From: Hymenoscyphus infarciens
Lineage: Eukaryota; Ascomycota; Leotiomycetes; Helotiales; Helotiaceae
Assembly: GCA_001414345.1 (NCBI GenBank)
Contig: LLCB01000138.1
Coordinates: 78,031 to 142,030, forward strand
DNA: 64,000 nucleotides
Direction of reading: 5' to 3'
In this document: positions 23,518 through 33,738 of the stretch, in pieces
How the letters are laid out: each line of letters begins with the position of its first letter
Position numbering within the stretch: position 1 is the first letter of the stretch
Made by a program: the position numbers and the translations under genes
The notes under the pieces: generated by a model
Told to the model about the DNA's origin: nothing
The model's input: the letters and a program-made list of their open reading frames with translations, nothing else
The model's database searches: none

Positions 23518-24884
23518 AGTCCCAGCCCTTGGCATCAGAGTTTGAGCAGTGTATCAAGGGAAATGTTAACCCCAGGCTGTGTTTAATTACTTTCTTCTTA
23601 TTCCAGAGCTTGGTGAGGAGATTTGTTCTATGGGAAGAATCCTTTAGTTTTGATAAGTTGGCGTTTTGGCAAAAAGTGGAATAGTAGGTATCTAGCACAG
23701 AATGTCACATCCCCCTTTCATAAGAGTGTAAGTCGTAAAGTACATGGCACCTGTTTTCTATCTTTCGATATTTTCTATTATGGAAGGTTTTCATTTCCTG
23801 GGTTTGCTGCGACCAGCATAGCTTCTGATATGCTCTATTTACGAACGGTAATGTTAGCCAACAGCGTTGAATTGTTAAAAGGGTTGCTAGGTTATGTTAG
23901 CAGAGACAGGATGGAATAAATGTGTTAATTGAGTAAGCTTCTGGGCTTCTTGCATGACGGAATTCAGAGAGTTTGAAGATCTGTGGAATTGTTTGCGTGT
24001 TATTTATCAATGATCTTCAAGAATGGCAGCAATAAACAAGTAGATTGAATTCAAGACAGAACTTGTTATATTGATGATCGATACATGAATCTTGACACTC
24101 CTCCCAGAAGAAAACTATCTCGTTGTAGACAATAAATACATCAGATTCGCACATGCCCAACATATTTAGTGAGGGTAGTTTCAGGCAGTAGACTGAAATA
24201 CTGAAGCGGATCAACAAGTTTGACCCCCATGGCTTAGAACGATAAAGTTTGACTGTCCCAAAGCATGTAGGGTAGAATGTTTACCACAACGAGCTATTTA
24301 CTGCTGCTTCTTTTGTCCCCTAGATAGATTCAAGACTTTCTGGTTACAAGCAAGCTACTTTTTCCCAGCACTGTTAAAAACTGTTGTGAAGATTCAATAC
24401 AGTATTTTCACTTTCGTCAGTCTTGCATTTTACAACATTACATATTATAAGCACCTTCTTATAAAGGAAAGTGTTTATGCTGGGGCGGTCGAAGATAGTG
24501 TTAAACCCCGAACTTTAAGCGATAACCGGAGATACCCCTTTTGACAATCGCCGAACAGGGGCTGAGGTCGCAGCCTCGCACTTAACAACTCCACACCTCG
24601 ACAACAAACGCAGCAACTCGCAATAAACCTGCTGGGTGCTGGTCAAGATTTACTCGGAGGTTGGATTCTTCGTTATCGATCCTTGCATCACCCTATCTAA
24701 GAAAAGGCGCCAGCCTACCAGGTTCACGGAAGACGAGGCTAAACCCCCTCAGTAGGTAATGTTGTTGGATGATATCACACAGATTTCTTGTGCTAATTCC
24801 CCCAGCTTCTTCTCACCAACCCCGCGTTTCTGCGATAATATTCCCCGAGAAATCACGCCTTCTTCTAGTACGAATACGACCAGG
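23518..24884. other. Intergenic between DUF7918-like genes; no gene seen
   Basis: The interval is ordinary in composition. It contains the promoter of the second DUF7918-like gene, including the shared word at 24528-24541. Short open frames have no features. Confidence 0.4.
24528..24541 (+). promoter_or_regulatory. Shared 14-nt upstream word of the DUF7918-like pair (copy 2)
   Basis: GGAGATACCCCTTT is identical to 22021-22034 and sits at a similar distance from the start codon (about 345 bp before 24885). The surrounding sequence is not similar, which argues against simple carry-over from the duplication. Confidence 0.35.
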
Positions 24885-26097
24885 ATGGCCATCATCGAAG
24901 GAGTTCCAGGCATCGAGGTTGGGATCCGCGTTAAGAACGAGCCGGCACATGAATATGAAGACAGAGACGACCAGGCCGAAGATGATGCTAAGAATAAATC
25001 TGGCTCGACGAAGCAAATCACCCGGTATATCGAATCTATAACCGATGAAGAATTTCAACTCTCCTTGTCAGTCCATCCTCAAATCCGCGGCTCCGCAGCG
25101 CCTCTCCTCTTCTACGTCTATATTGATGGCGTGGCATGCTTCGGGAAAAGCTACGAGGGAGGGAAGTGGAACTATATCGTGCAAGGAAAAAGAGTTGGCG
25201 AATGGAGCACCGGGGAGGGAGGTTATCAGGCATTCAAGTTCTCTCGAATCGAAACTAGTAAGTCCACAACTCTTCTTTGAGTAATAGTCTAATTTCATGG
25301 CACAACAGGCTCCGAGGAGAAATACAGGGGAAATTTTAAAGACGACACCAAAGCATTAAACGGCATCGGTGCCGTAAGGGTCGAAGTTCACCACGCCCAG
25401 AAGGGAAGTGGAAAACGAATAGGCAACCCCAGAGACAAGACAAGTCTTCAAGCACCTAATGTTGTTCACGAAAAGGCTATGAAGGGGGAAGCAAAATCGC
25501 ATGGGGTTTCGTAAGATTGAGATCACTCCCAGTATTCCAGGGAACTAATTAAAGTCAATAGGTTCGGAGACTTCAAGCCTACGGGCAAAACCTTGTCATC
25601 ATCGTGTAAGGTCTTGGGAGACAAGAAGTCCCCTATGGCTGTTTTTGTTTTCAAATATCGATCTAAAGGTATGTCTTCGTCTAGATTTGGGCCTTGTCCC
25701 TCACTTACATCTTGTTAGCTTCCTTGAAGAAGCTGCTCGTCATCCGAGGGGCACCTGAGCAAGATGTCTTCGAAGGGCTTGGTAACGAGGAGAGAATGAA
25801 AGCGGAGCGTTATATTCAAGAACTGAAAGTAAGTAACTTCACGGATTCTTTTTTTTCCAGTGGTCAAGTGCGCCCTTTTAAACACCATACCCTGAGAATG
25901 TTGGATTGCTGAATTGCGCATATATGCTCGAGAACTATTTACTGACTGGATTCTGTTAGAACAAAAGTGCCCAAAATTCTGCCCACCGAAAAGGCGTCAA
26001 GCGCGAGCGCACCGATTGCGACCATAGCCACGAATCACGGAAGAAATCCAAGAAGCCGGATGTAGAAATCGAAATGGTCGACTTAACTGATGACTAA
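24885..26097 (+). CDS. DUF7918-like protein, 5 exons, ~309 aa, with basic tail
   Basis: Tandem paralogue of 22350-23517. Exons are 24885-25257, 25309-25510, 25562-25668, 25719-25828 and 25960-26097, with intron phases as in its neighbour. The protein starts MAIIEGVPGIEVGIRV, keeps TRYIESITDEEFQL, FKPTGKT and MAVFVFKYRSK, and has a longer last exon with basic clusters (HRKGVKRER and RKKSKKPD) that could be a bipartite nuclear signal. It ends EIEMVDLTDD, again like a SUMO-interaction motif. A nuclear role is inference; no enzymatic motif is visible. The two proteins differ enough to be functionally distinct. Confidence 0.8.
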
Positions 26098-27395
26098 AAA
26101 TCATCTGACTATAGATGAGTGCTACCATTGTGTCGCAAGTGGTGGATTCCGCCACAAGGCATCATTGATATTTGAGGGTTTGGCGTTGTGGATTCGGCTT
26201 GCTCAATATACCCCCTTGTTTTTATGGAGCCTGGAGTTTTGCGACGTCGAGGCGGGTTAAATCATTCTGTACCCAAGGGCTCAATGGAAGCTGAGTGGTT
26301 TCTTCAAATTCGTTTATTTAATATGAGTATTATTGTTTTCGGAACTTCCGATGCCTCTACAGCATGCACTCTAATAAATAAATCCTGGTGGTAGTGGTGG
26401 TCTTCTCGTAATAGAGATTGAAAGAGGCAGCTCAAGGATTGTACTTGCCTACCTGGCTCTCCTTATTCTAACCTTATAGGGTAATTCAAGTAATTATCCT
26501 GAAGATATAGAACCATTGCCAAGTTCTACTAGGATGCTAGAACAATAAGCTATTTGCCGCCGCTTTCAACGTCCGTTTTGAGGTGGGATTTACTTCAGAA
26601 GGCAAGTGCGAGGGATGGGGTAATCGCTCGGTCCACCCTCACCCAATCCGCGATTATATGCAAAGCCTAAGAATGAGCCTTCCTCCGCTTCAACTCCACC
26701 CGCTCCTTCCTTCCTTCCTTCCTTGCCCACCTAGATAACCTTCGACAAGTTTAATTTACATACACGCTTTCTGTAAGACGGCTGTTCTCAGGCTTCTCTC
26801 TAAGAGAGTAGGTTAAACCTCTTAGTAGAGTTTGAAAGAAAGAGTATGTACCTCGCAGTTCAAGTTCTTCAAACGCCTTGCCAATTAGTTGTTCTAAAAC
26901 ATTTAAGTCAAAAACTTAAGTTGTTCTCCAAGTCTTTGAAATTTTTGGTTTAAATACCACTAGATGTTGAAAGGTAGGTTGGCAGGGGCGAACCTGACTG
27001 CCACTTCCAATGTCCATCGCTGGAAAAGCTCAACAAAAAGTCCAGTATTCAGGTGTCCAGGACGCCCTAGCAATGGCATTCGAGGCCGGCCTACAGGGCG
27101 AGTGCTCTTTGTCTATAAACACAACCAGCTTAAACTATTTTCCAAAAGATATCCATGGAAATATTCTGGCCATCTCCCGACAAAAAGAGGTTCTTTTCAT
27201 CAATAAATCTGCCTCACTAAATGTGTCAATGAGCACTTACTACAATCACGACGACAGCTTCCATTCACAGAAGCCCCCTTCGAAGGTTGTTCACGTATTT
27301 CGGTCTCCATAAATAGCCAGTGATGCTCTTTTTTATTTCCTTCCCCTGTTTCCAGGCAATCCCAAGCAAATACGAACCCCATTCTCACATAAAAA
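26098..27395. other. Intergenic with small microsatellites; no gene seen
   Basis: This 1.3-kb spacer contains a CCTT run near 26703-26724 and a GGT-rich run near 26383-26400. A 100-codon frame at 27010-27312 has no domain and overlaps the promoter of the next gene. Confidence 0.4.
27308..27315 (+). promoter_or_regulatory. TATA-like core promoter CATAAATA
   Basis: CTCCATAAATAGCC lies about 80 bp before the ATG at 27396. The next two genes of the same family have TATAAATA 111-133 bp before their starts. The role is inferred from position and similarity. Confidence 0.4.
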
Positions 27396-28058
27396 ATGGA
27401 CACAGACGACTTATCCCCAATATTTTGCTACTTACCCTCGGGTCCTTCATTTATCCTCCGCAAAAAATTCATGAGCCGTTACATGTTCCACATAGCTGCC
27501 TTCCACCAACTAGCACAGTCCAAAAAATCTGCTTCTTCCTCCCAAACGTCCGAGATTGATGACCTCGAAATTCTCCGAAACTTCCCACTGTTGAGAAAAC
27601 ATTGGCTCGGAGTTCTTCGCGAGTTCCACTCGGAAACATTTTCTTGTAAAGACAAGAAACTGCTTTCGGATTTTCATCGTGCGATGATACAAGATCTTGA
27701 CTCCAGCTGGGACGGGTCTAAGCATGACATGTCTTATCCTGAACGCCGTAGAGCGAGCGATGTTTCCGAGGCAGAACAACGGCTGGAGGCAGTAAAGCTT
27801 GTTCTAGAAATTCGTTTTGAAGACGCGATTGGTCCTGAAGAGCAACACGTCCGTAACAACCTACCTCAAGAATTGCGCAACCCCTGGCAGGCTGTCCAGG
27901 AAATGTGCAGCTTGTTACTCGAAGCGAACGTGGGATTTGAAGAAAGTAGATCAATCATGGAGGCCACGCTGACGGAGATCGCAAAGGACCACACTCGTTG
28001 GTTGGGGAGATTTGCCAAGAGTGGCGATGAGACTTCCAGGAAAAAAACGAGAAGGTAA
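27396..28058 (+). CDS. Unrecognised helical-module protein, member 1 (220 aa)
   Basis: Intronless. I do not recognise the family. One copy of a module shared with the next two genes is present: SRYMFHIAAFHQLAQS near residues 27-42, then EILRNFPLLRKHWLGVLREF near 58-77, then LLSDFHRAMIQDL near 88-100. A second helical half follows (EAEQRLEAVKLVLEIRFEDA; WQAVQEMCSLLLEAN). There is no signal peptide, no membrane segment and few cysteines. The C-terminus is basic (SRKKTRR). This is the most diverged of the four modules. It opens a same-strand cluster with 28794 and 32231. It reads as a soluble all-helical protein (inference); function is unknown. Confidence 0.68.
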   Translation: MDTDDLSPIFCYLPSGPSFILRKKFMSRYMFHIAAFHQLAQSKKSASSSQTSEIDDLEILRNFPLLRKHWLGVLREFHSETFSCKDKKLLSDFHRAMIQDLDSSWDGSKHDMSYPERRRASDVSEAEQRLEAVKLVLEIRFEDAIGPEEQHVRNNLPQELRNPWQAVQEMCSLLLEANVGFEESRSIMEATLTEIAKDHTRWLGRFAKSGDETSRKKTRR

Positions 28059-28793
28059 CACAACAGTCTCTAGTAAACTCCTCATCCAACGAGCCTAATA
28101 ACTGGGCCTTTGGGGATCTAAATGCTCACAGTTCAAACTGGAAGGGTCCGTGGTTGGGTTTTTGTATTTTAATCGCCAGACTTTTGCTTTTATTCGTTGA
28201 TTAATATACTTTCGTTGTATTTTTGATTACTGCTAAGCAAGCCAGTCCCAAATTAACTTCTCTTTGTCCGTGCATTACTTCCAACACAACCAACACCATT
28301 TAGACAACTGGTAGGAATCGTCTTGATGTGCCTTGTAGTATATTAAACACAAAGAAATAAAACGTCTTCTCAGTTGTTGCAGGAAGGACATGCGACCACA
28401 CTAGTGGCTGACCTGTATGTATTCCAGGCTCCTGCCAGCCTTTACTCTTCAGACGTTTATTACCACACTACATAAGTGATTACTTTCACGTATTTCAATG
28501 AGCCCAGCCATAAGCCCTTGATCTGTGATCCAGTCCCTTATGCTCCATCAGTTCTGACTCCAGATTTCTGGTATATCAGCTATTCCAATCACTCAACTGG
28601 GTTTCCATTCACAACAAACCATGTATCCATCACATTCACACCTTCCAAAATTCTATAAATACTCAAATTTTCCCCCTTCATTTTTTCAAGTCTACAAATT
28701 AAACTTACAACAACTATCCTAAATTACAAAACTTACGCCTTTGCACAATCTTTACACAGAAGGATAACACCAAGTTTCCGAAACTGCTTCGAC
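28059..28793. other. Intergenic, holds the promoter of the second module gene
   Basis: No gene is seen. A TATAAATA box lies at 28654-28661 and is followed by a C/T-rich then CAA-rich leader of about 130 bp, a common fungal 5' UTR pattern. Confidence 0.4.
28654..28661 (+). promoter_or_regulatory. TATA box TATAAATA
   Basis: TTCTATAAATACTC lies 133 bp upstream of the ATG at 28794, with a pyrimidine run and TCAAGTC downstream that could mark the transcription start. Confidence 0.5.
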
Positions 28794-30032
28794 ATGGATC
28801 TCTTCCAGCTTGATACAATTGATTTCGAAAGCCTCTTAAGTATCTATAGGTTTAACATCGCCGTGTTGAACAGGCTGCACTCCATGGACTTTTCCGGAAA
28901 CCACTATATATCAACACGTCCCTATTCACCCAAAGGCTACTGGGAGATTATTTCTGCCTTCCCTGAAGCCATAAATCATTGGAACAGTTTCCTCGAATAC
29001 TTAGGACGAGCCAAACACTACTTAATGACAACTACGGTGATCCCAGAAGGCGTGGAGTACCATAAACTTTGGCATGGCCTTGATTGTGCAATGAAAAATG
29101 CCGTTGCTCAGAATTTCGAAAGCATAGGTAGTAATCGCAAAGACCACTGGGCTCGGGAACTTTCCCGTATACAACAACGTCGCGAGGTTCTCGAAATGCT
29201 CGGAAGAATTCACCTTGATGAGCTACCGGGCGATCGATCAACTATCGATGGACTCACCTCATTGACCGACATAAATACCGAAATATGGCATCTTTTCATG
29301 ATGATGGATAGGATTGTGCCGGATATGGGTAAACTACAGAGACTCAGAGTGGTGTACGCTTCGCTCGATGATATCAAACAAGATTATTATCATGATCGAC
29401 CAAACATTAATAGGCTTCCTCCAGAAACGCTTCGTGCACTCATCAATACCTATATGTTTCACATCTCCGTCTTGCATATTTTGCATGATCCAGCAAGCGC
29501 AAAGCATACAAATTCCAAACGTAAGTCTGGCTGGGACATTGTCGAGGAATACCCAGATGCTCAAGAGTCATGGAACGATCTGCTGTGCAGAGTCTTGACG
29601 CACAATTCCCAACCCACAACAAAGGACCAAGCGGATCGCCACAGCATCTGGAAGCAGCTTGACAACGCAAAGCGGGAAAGGTATGGGCGGGAATTCACTG
29701 AACTTGGCATATGGGCAATGACATATCAAGATTGGGAGCTCACACAACGACGCATGAAAGCCTTAGATAAACTCCTCCCCAGTCATGAAATAACTGAACC
29801 CTCTGAGCCTCACGACGAATGTTTTGTCGATTTACTGATTATCCTATGGCTGTTGGGTGAAAAGTTCGTGTTCGAGAGAAAGATTCTCGTTATTGAAAAA
29901 GCTCTTCAGGCAATTCAAAACAATTATGGAGAGCGCGAGAAAAACGATCTGGGATATCGGGATTACAAGGAGAAAAAGGAGAATGACCGTAAGCAATTCA
30001 TCTCAGATAATTACGGGGAAGCGTTTCCATAA
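28794..30032 (+). CDS. Unrecognised helical-module protein, member 2, with two tandem modules (412 aa)
   Basis: Intronless. The protein contains the module twice. The first copy has YRFNIAVLNRLHS near residues 18-30, GYWEIISAFPEAINHWNSFL near 48-67 and LWHGLDCAMKNAVAQNFESI near 92-111. The second has YMFHISVLHILHDP near 220-233, GWDIVEEYPDAQESWNDLL near 243-261 and IWKQLDNAKRERYGREFTEL near 283-302. Each copy is followed by a helical stretch ending in a bulky aromatic or charged helix. The tail is highly charged (GYRDYKEKKENDRKQ). There is no signal peptide or membrane segment. The internal duplication and the single-module neighbours suggest growth by gene and module duplication. Function is unknown; a helical interaction scaffold is only a guess. 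Confidence 0.75.
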   Translation: MDLFQLDTIDFESLLSIYRFNIAVLNRLHSMDFSGNHYISTRPYSPKGYWEIISAFPEAINHWNSFLEYLGRAKHYLMTTTVIPEGVEYHKLWHGLDCAMKNAVAQNFESIGSNRKDHWARELSRIQQRREVLEMLGRIHLDELPGDRSTIDGLTSLTDINTEIWHLFMMMDRIVPDMGKLQRLRVVYASLDDIKQDYYHDRPNINRLPPETLRALINTYMFHISVLHILHDPASAKHTNSKRKSGWDIVEEYPDAQESWNDLLCRVLTHNSQPTTKDQADRHSIWKQLDNAKRERYGREFTELGIWAMTYQDWELTQRRMKALDKLLPSHEITEPSEPHDECFVDLLIILWLLGEKFVFERKILVIEKALQAIQNNYGEREKNDLGYRDYKEKKENDRKQFISDNYGEAFP

Positions 30033-30796
30033 CCATGGGCTTCGTTGCTCACCCTCCGGCGATGTTGTGGATATCTAACTTGCGAAAGGGTTGTTCATGA
30101 GTGAAAGTTGTAGGGGGCGGCTTTGAATACTGTATGCTATTTTGCGAGATTTTTATTGCTTGTTCTGCGTTGCGTTTCTATCTCTAGCTCGGCTCATCTA
30201 TAATGGTAGTGTCATTGGTAGCCTTATTAAGACATAGCCACAACTCTAGTTATATTTTTGGATTAGATTAGATTGCGTTGAAATACTATAATAAGCTAGA
30301 TTTACATCCTATTCTCTAAATTGACGAAGTCTGAACTTGGTGTTATTTTTGAACAGCATCAAGAATCTTCCTATCCTAGGCAGCTTTCGTGGACCTCTCC
30401 GTGATCATGCTGGGGATCCATTCCCTAAACATTATTTCATACGATCCTTCAGTATCTTTCCCCAATTTCTCTACGACAGCTTAAAAAACAAGGAGATTAA
30501 TTGAAACTATCCAACATTAAAAAGCTGATATCTCAAGTTTCCTATACAATCGCAACTAGAGCTGAGTATATCTCGTATAGTGGGGGGAATAGTTTAGAGG
30601 ATGGAAGACTACGCTTCTTGTGTCCTCCCTGGACCTGATATACTGGAAGCCAATATTTGAGAGAAGCTAAGAAGCGCTCTTGGAATAAATGGCCCAATTT
30701 GGTTCCAAAACTTTACCACGTCCCTTATACTTAACTTTTGCAATTTACGATTTATAATTTGCGATTTAGTCGTTTCCGGCTTTTAGTATATACGTA
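30033..30796. other. 3' flank and edge of a RIP block; MITE end at 30735-30790
   Basis: Composition drops to AT-rich from about 30,720. Bases about 30735-30790 match the right inverted repeat of the mariner-like MITE family (AATTTACGATTTATAATTTG, GCGATTTAGTCGTTTCCGGC) but its other end is not next to it. No gene is seen. Confidence 0.45.
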
Positions 30797-31068
30797 CGGT
30801 ATTCGGAATATACTAAAAAGTCGGATTAACTAAATCGTAAAATATTACTTTCTATAAGTATAAAAGAGAATAATTTTCGATTTAAATTTCCTCTCTCTCC
30901 TTCTCTCTCTACTCTCTATATTAAGACTAGATAGTCTTAACTATAGTAACTAGCTAATTAGAGAATAGAGAGAAATAATAAGTAATATATATATAGTAGT
31001 AATATCACTCTCTTACTATTATCTTCTTACTATTATATTATATTCTTCTTATTATTTCTAGATATATA

Positions 31069-31115
<47 letters not shown>

Positions 31116-31483
31116 AAGAGAGAGAGAGAAAGAGAGAGATAGAAGGAGAGAATTATTTACTACTTTTACTAAACTTCTCTTATCTCTACTAGGAAAAACT
31201 TTCTACTAAAATATTTACTCGCTCTCTCGCTCTCTCTCTCTCTCTCTCCTCTCTCTCTTCTATACTTTTTTATATATATAATATACTAAAGAAGGAAAGA
31301 GTAGTAAGAGAGAGAGACTAAGAAGTATTAAAGTACTGTTTTACCTCTTTTTTAATAAAGAGCTTAGATAATAATTATTAAGTTCTACTTTAGCTCTAAA
31401 TACTCGACTTTTACGATTCACGATTCACGATTTACGATTTATGATTTAGTCGATTCCGACTTTTTGGTATATCTAGGACGCTC
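30797..31483. mobile_element. Mariner-like MITE copy (687 bp, TA target)
   Basis: The left end is TA|CGGTATTCGGAATATAC followed by AAAAAGTCGGATTAACTAAATCG; the right end is its imperfect reverse complement, finishing GGTATATCTAGGACGCTC|TA. TA flanks both ends, as for Tc1/mariner insertions. The core holds long AG runs (31070-31140) and CT runs (31205-31255) that pair with each other. Relatives are at 35558-36325, about 49655-50270 and a fragment at 9325-9780. There is no coding capacity. Confidence 0.6.
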
Positions 31484-32230
31484 TAATATTCCAGCTTTTT
31501 TTGTATCTATACCAAATTGTAATATTCGTTTGAATTCAATGATATTATTACCAATAGATGCTAGTGAAGTTGTCTTAGAATACTCGTAAAGAGATCATCA
31601 TTCTTCTATAAGAGTTTTAGTTGTTAGATGTTCTCTAATTATTACTTCGGGGTTTCTCACCTAATCAAGTGTCTATTCACGAACAGCCATTGAAACTCAT
31701 TCACTTAACCCAATTTCCTTTGAATCATTGACAGAGTTCTGGTATATAAACTTGTAATTTGGTCTTACTCCTTTCTTTGCAAGATCTTTTGTTTGATTCG
31801 TAGGTCTCGCCAATGATAGTTTTCTGGACACTAATGTTGATCTGTTGGCCAAGCACGAACGCTCTTTGTCTTTACCACTACCACAAATCCAACCAAAACA
31901 AAATAGATCGTCGAATACAGTGTTGCTAAGATAGCTGTAGATAAACAAAGTCTATCATTTTCAACAAAATTTGTTCAACTCCATTGTGATCGTGTCTTTT
32001 CCAAAGTTTAAGCGGGAACTCTGACAAGTCATGTCATTCAGTTGCCCCAATCACTACCTCAAGCATGCGACTCATAGAAATCTGGCACCTACCATTCACA
32101 GACTCTAAGCTCTATAAATAACGAGAAGTTGTGCTTCGCTCTCTTTACTTCATCTTACACAACCTACACGGAAAGCGATTCCACAATTACAAAAACAAAG
32201 CTTCTACACGACAGACAAACAGCACGCATC
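31484..32230. other. Intergenic, holds the promoter of the third module gene
   Basis: Base composition returns to normal by about 31,680. No gene is seen; the minus-strand frame at 31697-31948 has no features. TATAAATA at 32113-32120 precedes the next gene. Confidence 0.4.
32113..32120 (+). promoter_or_regulatory. TATA box TATAAATA
   Basis: AGCTCTATAAATAACG lies 111 bp upstream of the ATG at 32231. It also lies only 9 bp upstream of an in-frame ATG at 32129, too close for that ATG to be transcribed from this box, which supports the later start. Confidence 0.5.
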
Positions 32231-32866
32231 ATGGTTATTGAAAAACTTCATGGGAAGAGAATCTTCGCTCATGTCATGAGCACATATTTATTCTACATCG
32301 CCGTCTTGAATGAGATAAAAAATCCTAAAAAGGTGCAGCAGGTCCCTGAAGATATTCGCGATCCTTATTTCGACGTCGTCCAAGAGCATGAAAAGGTTCA
32401 ATCATACTTCATCAACTTGCTGAACTCAGCATTGCTCGTATATGATGAACATGTCGAGGATAAAAACCTACTTTGGAAGGAGCTGGGTACGGCCAGGGCC
32501 AACGCCATCCAAACAAATTTTATTTCTCTAGGGTCATGGAAATTCGACGAGCCTGAACGTATGGAAATCAGACGCTCTATCTTGGGCGGATTGCGCAACA
32601 ACAGCCTTCACGTCACATTCTCCGAGCAAGATGAAGAGCCCCGAGATCTTATTTATCAGGAGGTTATCGATATTTGCACCCCCTACGGTAAATTATTTAC
32701 CAGGGCGCCGTATGACGAGTCCACGTCTGCAACTCACGGAGAGCATGAGAACGGTGTTAGGGCCATCGAACGCGCAATTAATATATTGGCCGAATTCTAT
32801 AAAAAAATTGGTGCCTGGTCAGACACCTCCCAAACTCCGAATACCACTTCGGTCCTAGGCGAATAA
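32231..32866 (+). CDS. Unrecognised helical-module protein, member 3 (211 aa)
   Basis: Intronless single-module member. YLFYIAVLNEIKNP near residues 18-31, YFDVVQEHEKVQSYFINLL near 46-64 and LLWKELGTARANAIQTNFIS near 80-99 align with both modules of the 28794 gene, especially the second. A later helical segment (GVRAIERAINILAEFYKKIG) matches the KALQAIQNNYG helix near the end of that protein. The start at 32231 (CATCATGGTT) is preferred over 32129 because of the TATA box at 32113 and because the extra 34 residues have no counterpart in the paralogues. A MITE lies 104 bp past the stop. There is no signal peptide. Function is unknown. Confidence 0.72.
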   Translation: MVIEKLHGKRIFAHVMSTYLFYIAVLNEIKNPKKVQQVPEDIRDPYFDVVQEHEKVQSYFINLLNSALLVYDEHVEDKNLLWKELGTARANAIQTNFISLGSWKFDEPERMEIRRSILGGLRNNSLHVTFSEQDEEPRDLIYQEVIDICTPYGKLFTRAPYDESTSATHGEHENGVRAIERAINILAEFYKKIGAWSDTSQTPNTTSVLGE

Positions 32867-32970
32867 CTACCCCGCTCTGGCCGCTCTGACGACAGGTAGA
32901 TGGATAACGCGGTAATCACGGAGGGGTGTCTGGATGGAAAAGGGTACGAACTATTGTATTCATATTGACG

Positions 32971-33738
32971 CAGTGTGGTCGATAGTATTTAGAATATTGT
33001 ACCACCACGATATATTGTTAGAAACCCACTTTAATATGTACTATTTATACTATTTAAATGCTACGATATCTAATAATATTATCCTTTATATTATTGGTAT
33101 TTTAATCGATATTGTAATAATATCGTGGTGTTGCTAAGCTATAATATTTAAGCTTTTTACCCCGGATTTTACTCTACTTCTTTTCAGCCTTTTATTTTAG
33201 CTTTATATAGTATAACGTATAATATAAAAAATATACAGCTGAATAGCTAGAATTATAGATCTATTTAAATAGAGTATTTTAAAAAAAGAATTATATAAAT
33301 AGCTCTTAAATTAACCTAAATATTATAAGGTTAAAAAGGTAGCCTGTGCGAGATGAAAACATGTCTAGAAATCTCTTAACACCAAGTACTAATTAACGAC
33401 AACGTTAGATTACTAGCTAGAATATAATAAACTAGTGTATTGAATTCTATTAAGTTTTACCCTTTAATTATAGGTAAATATTAACTAAATCGATGAATAA
33501 AAATTATTTTAGTCTAATAAGTAAGTGATAAAAGAGTATATAGAAAAAGTGTAAATAGCCTCATTTTGAGAAAAAGTGGGTTTTAGCGCTTACGAGTTAT
33601 TAAAAGATATACTGTATAATATCACGATATTACGATCGTATTATAACGTATTTAGATACGTACTACTAGGATATTATAATAATATATTAATCTAAAATAC
33701 TGTAGTATTTTATCACGATAATACTATCGACCACACTG
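32971..33738. mobile_element. hAT-type MITE (768 bp) with perfect 8-bp target duplication
   Basis: The element starts CAGTGTGGTCGATAGTAT, and its other end is the exact reverse complement over 18 bases. TATTGACG stands directly on both sides (32963-32970 and 33739-33746). An 8-bp duplication and CAGTG-type termini are characteristic of hAT transposons. The interior is AT-rich, contains a nested inverted pair (CACCACGATAT near 33003 and ATATCGTGGTG near 33120) and has no coding capacity. Confidence 0.85.

Noticed and set aside
32129..32230. Upstream ATG of the third module gene
   Set aside because: It lies 9 bp after a TATAAATA box, so it would be upstream of the transcript, and the extra residues are not conserved.
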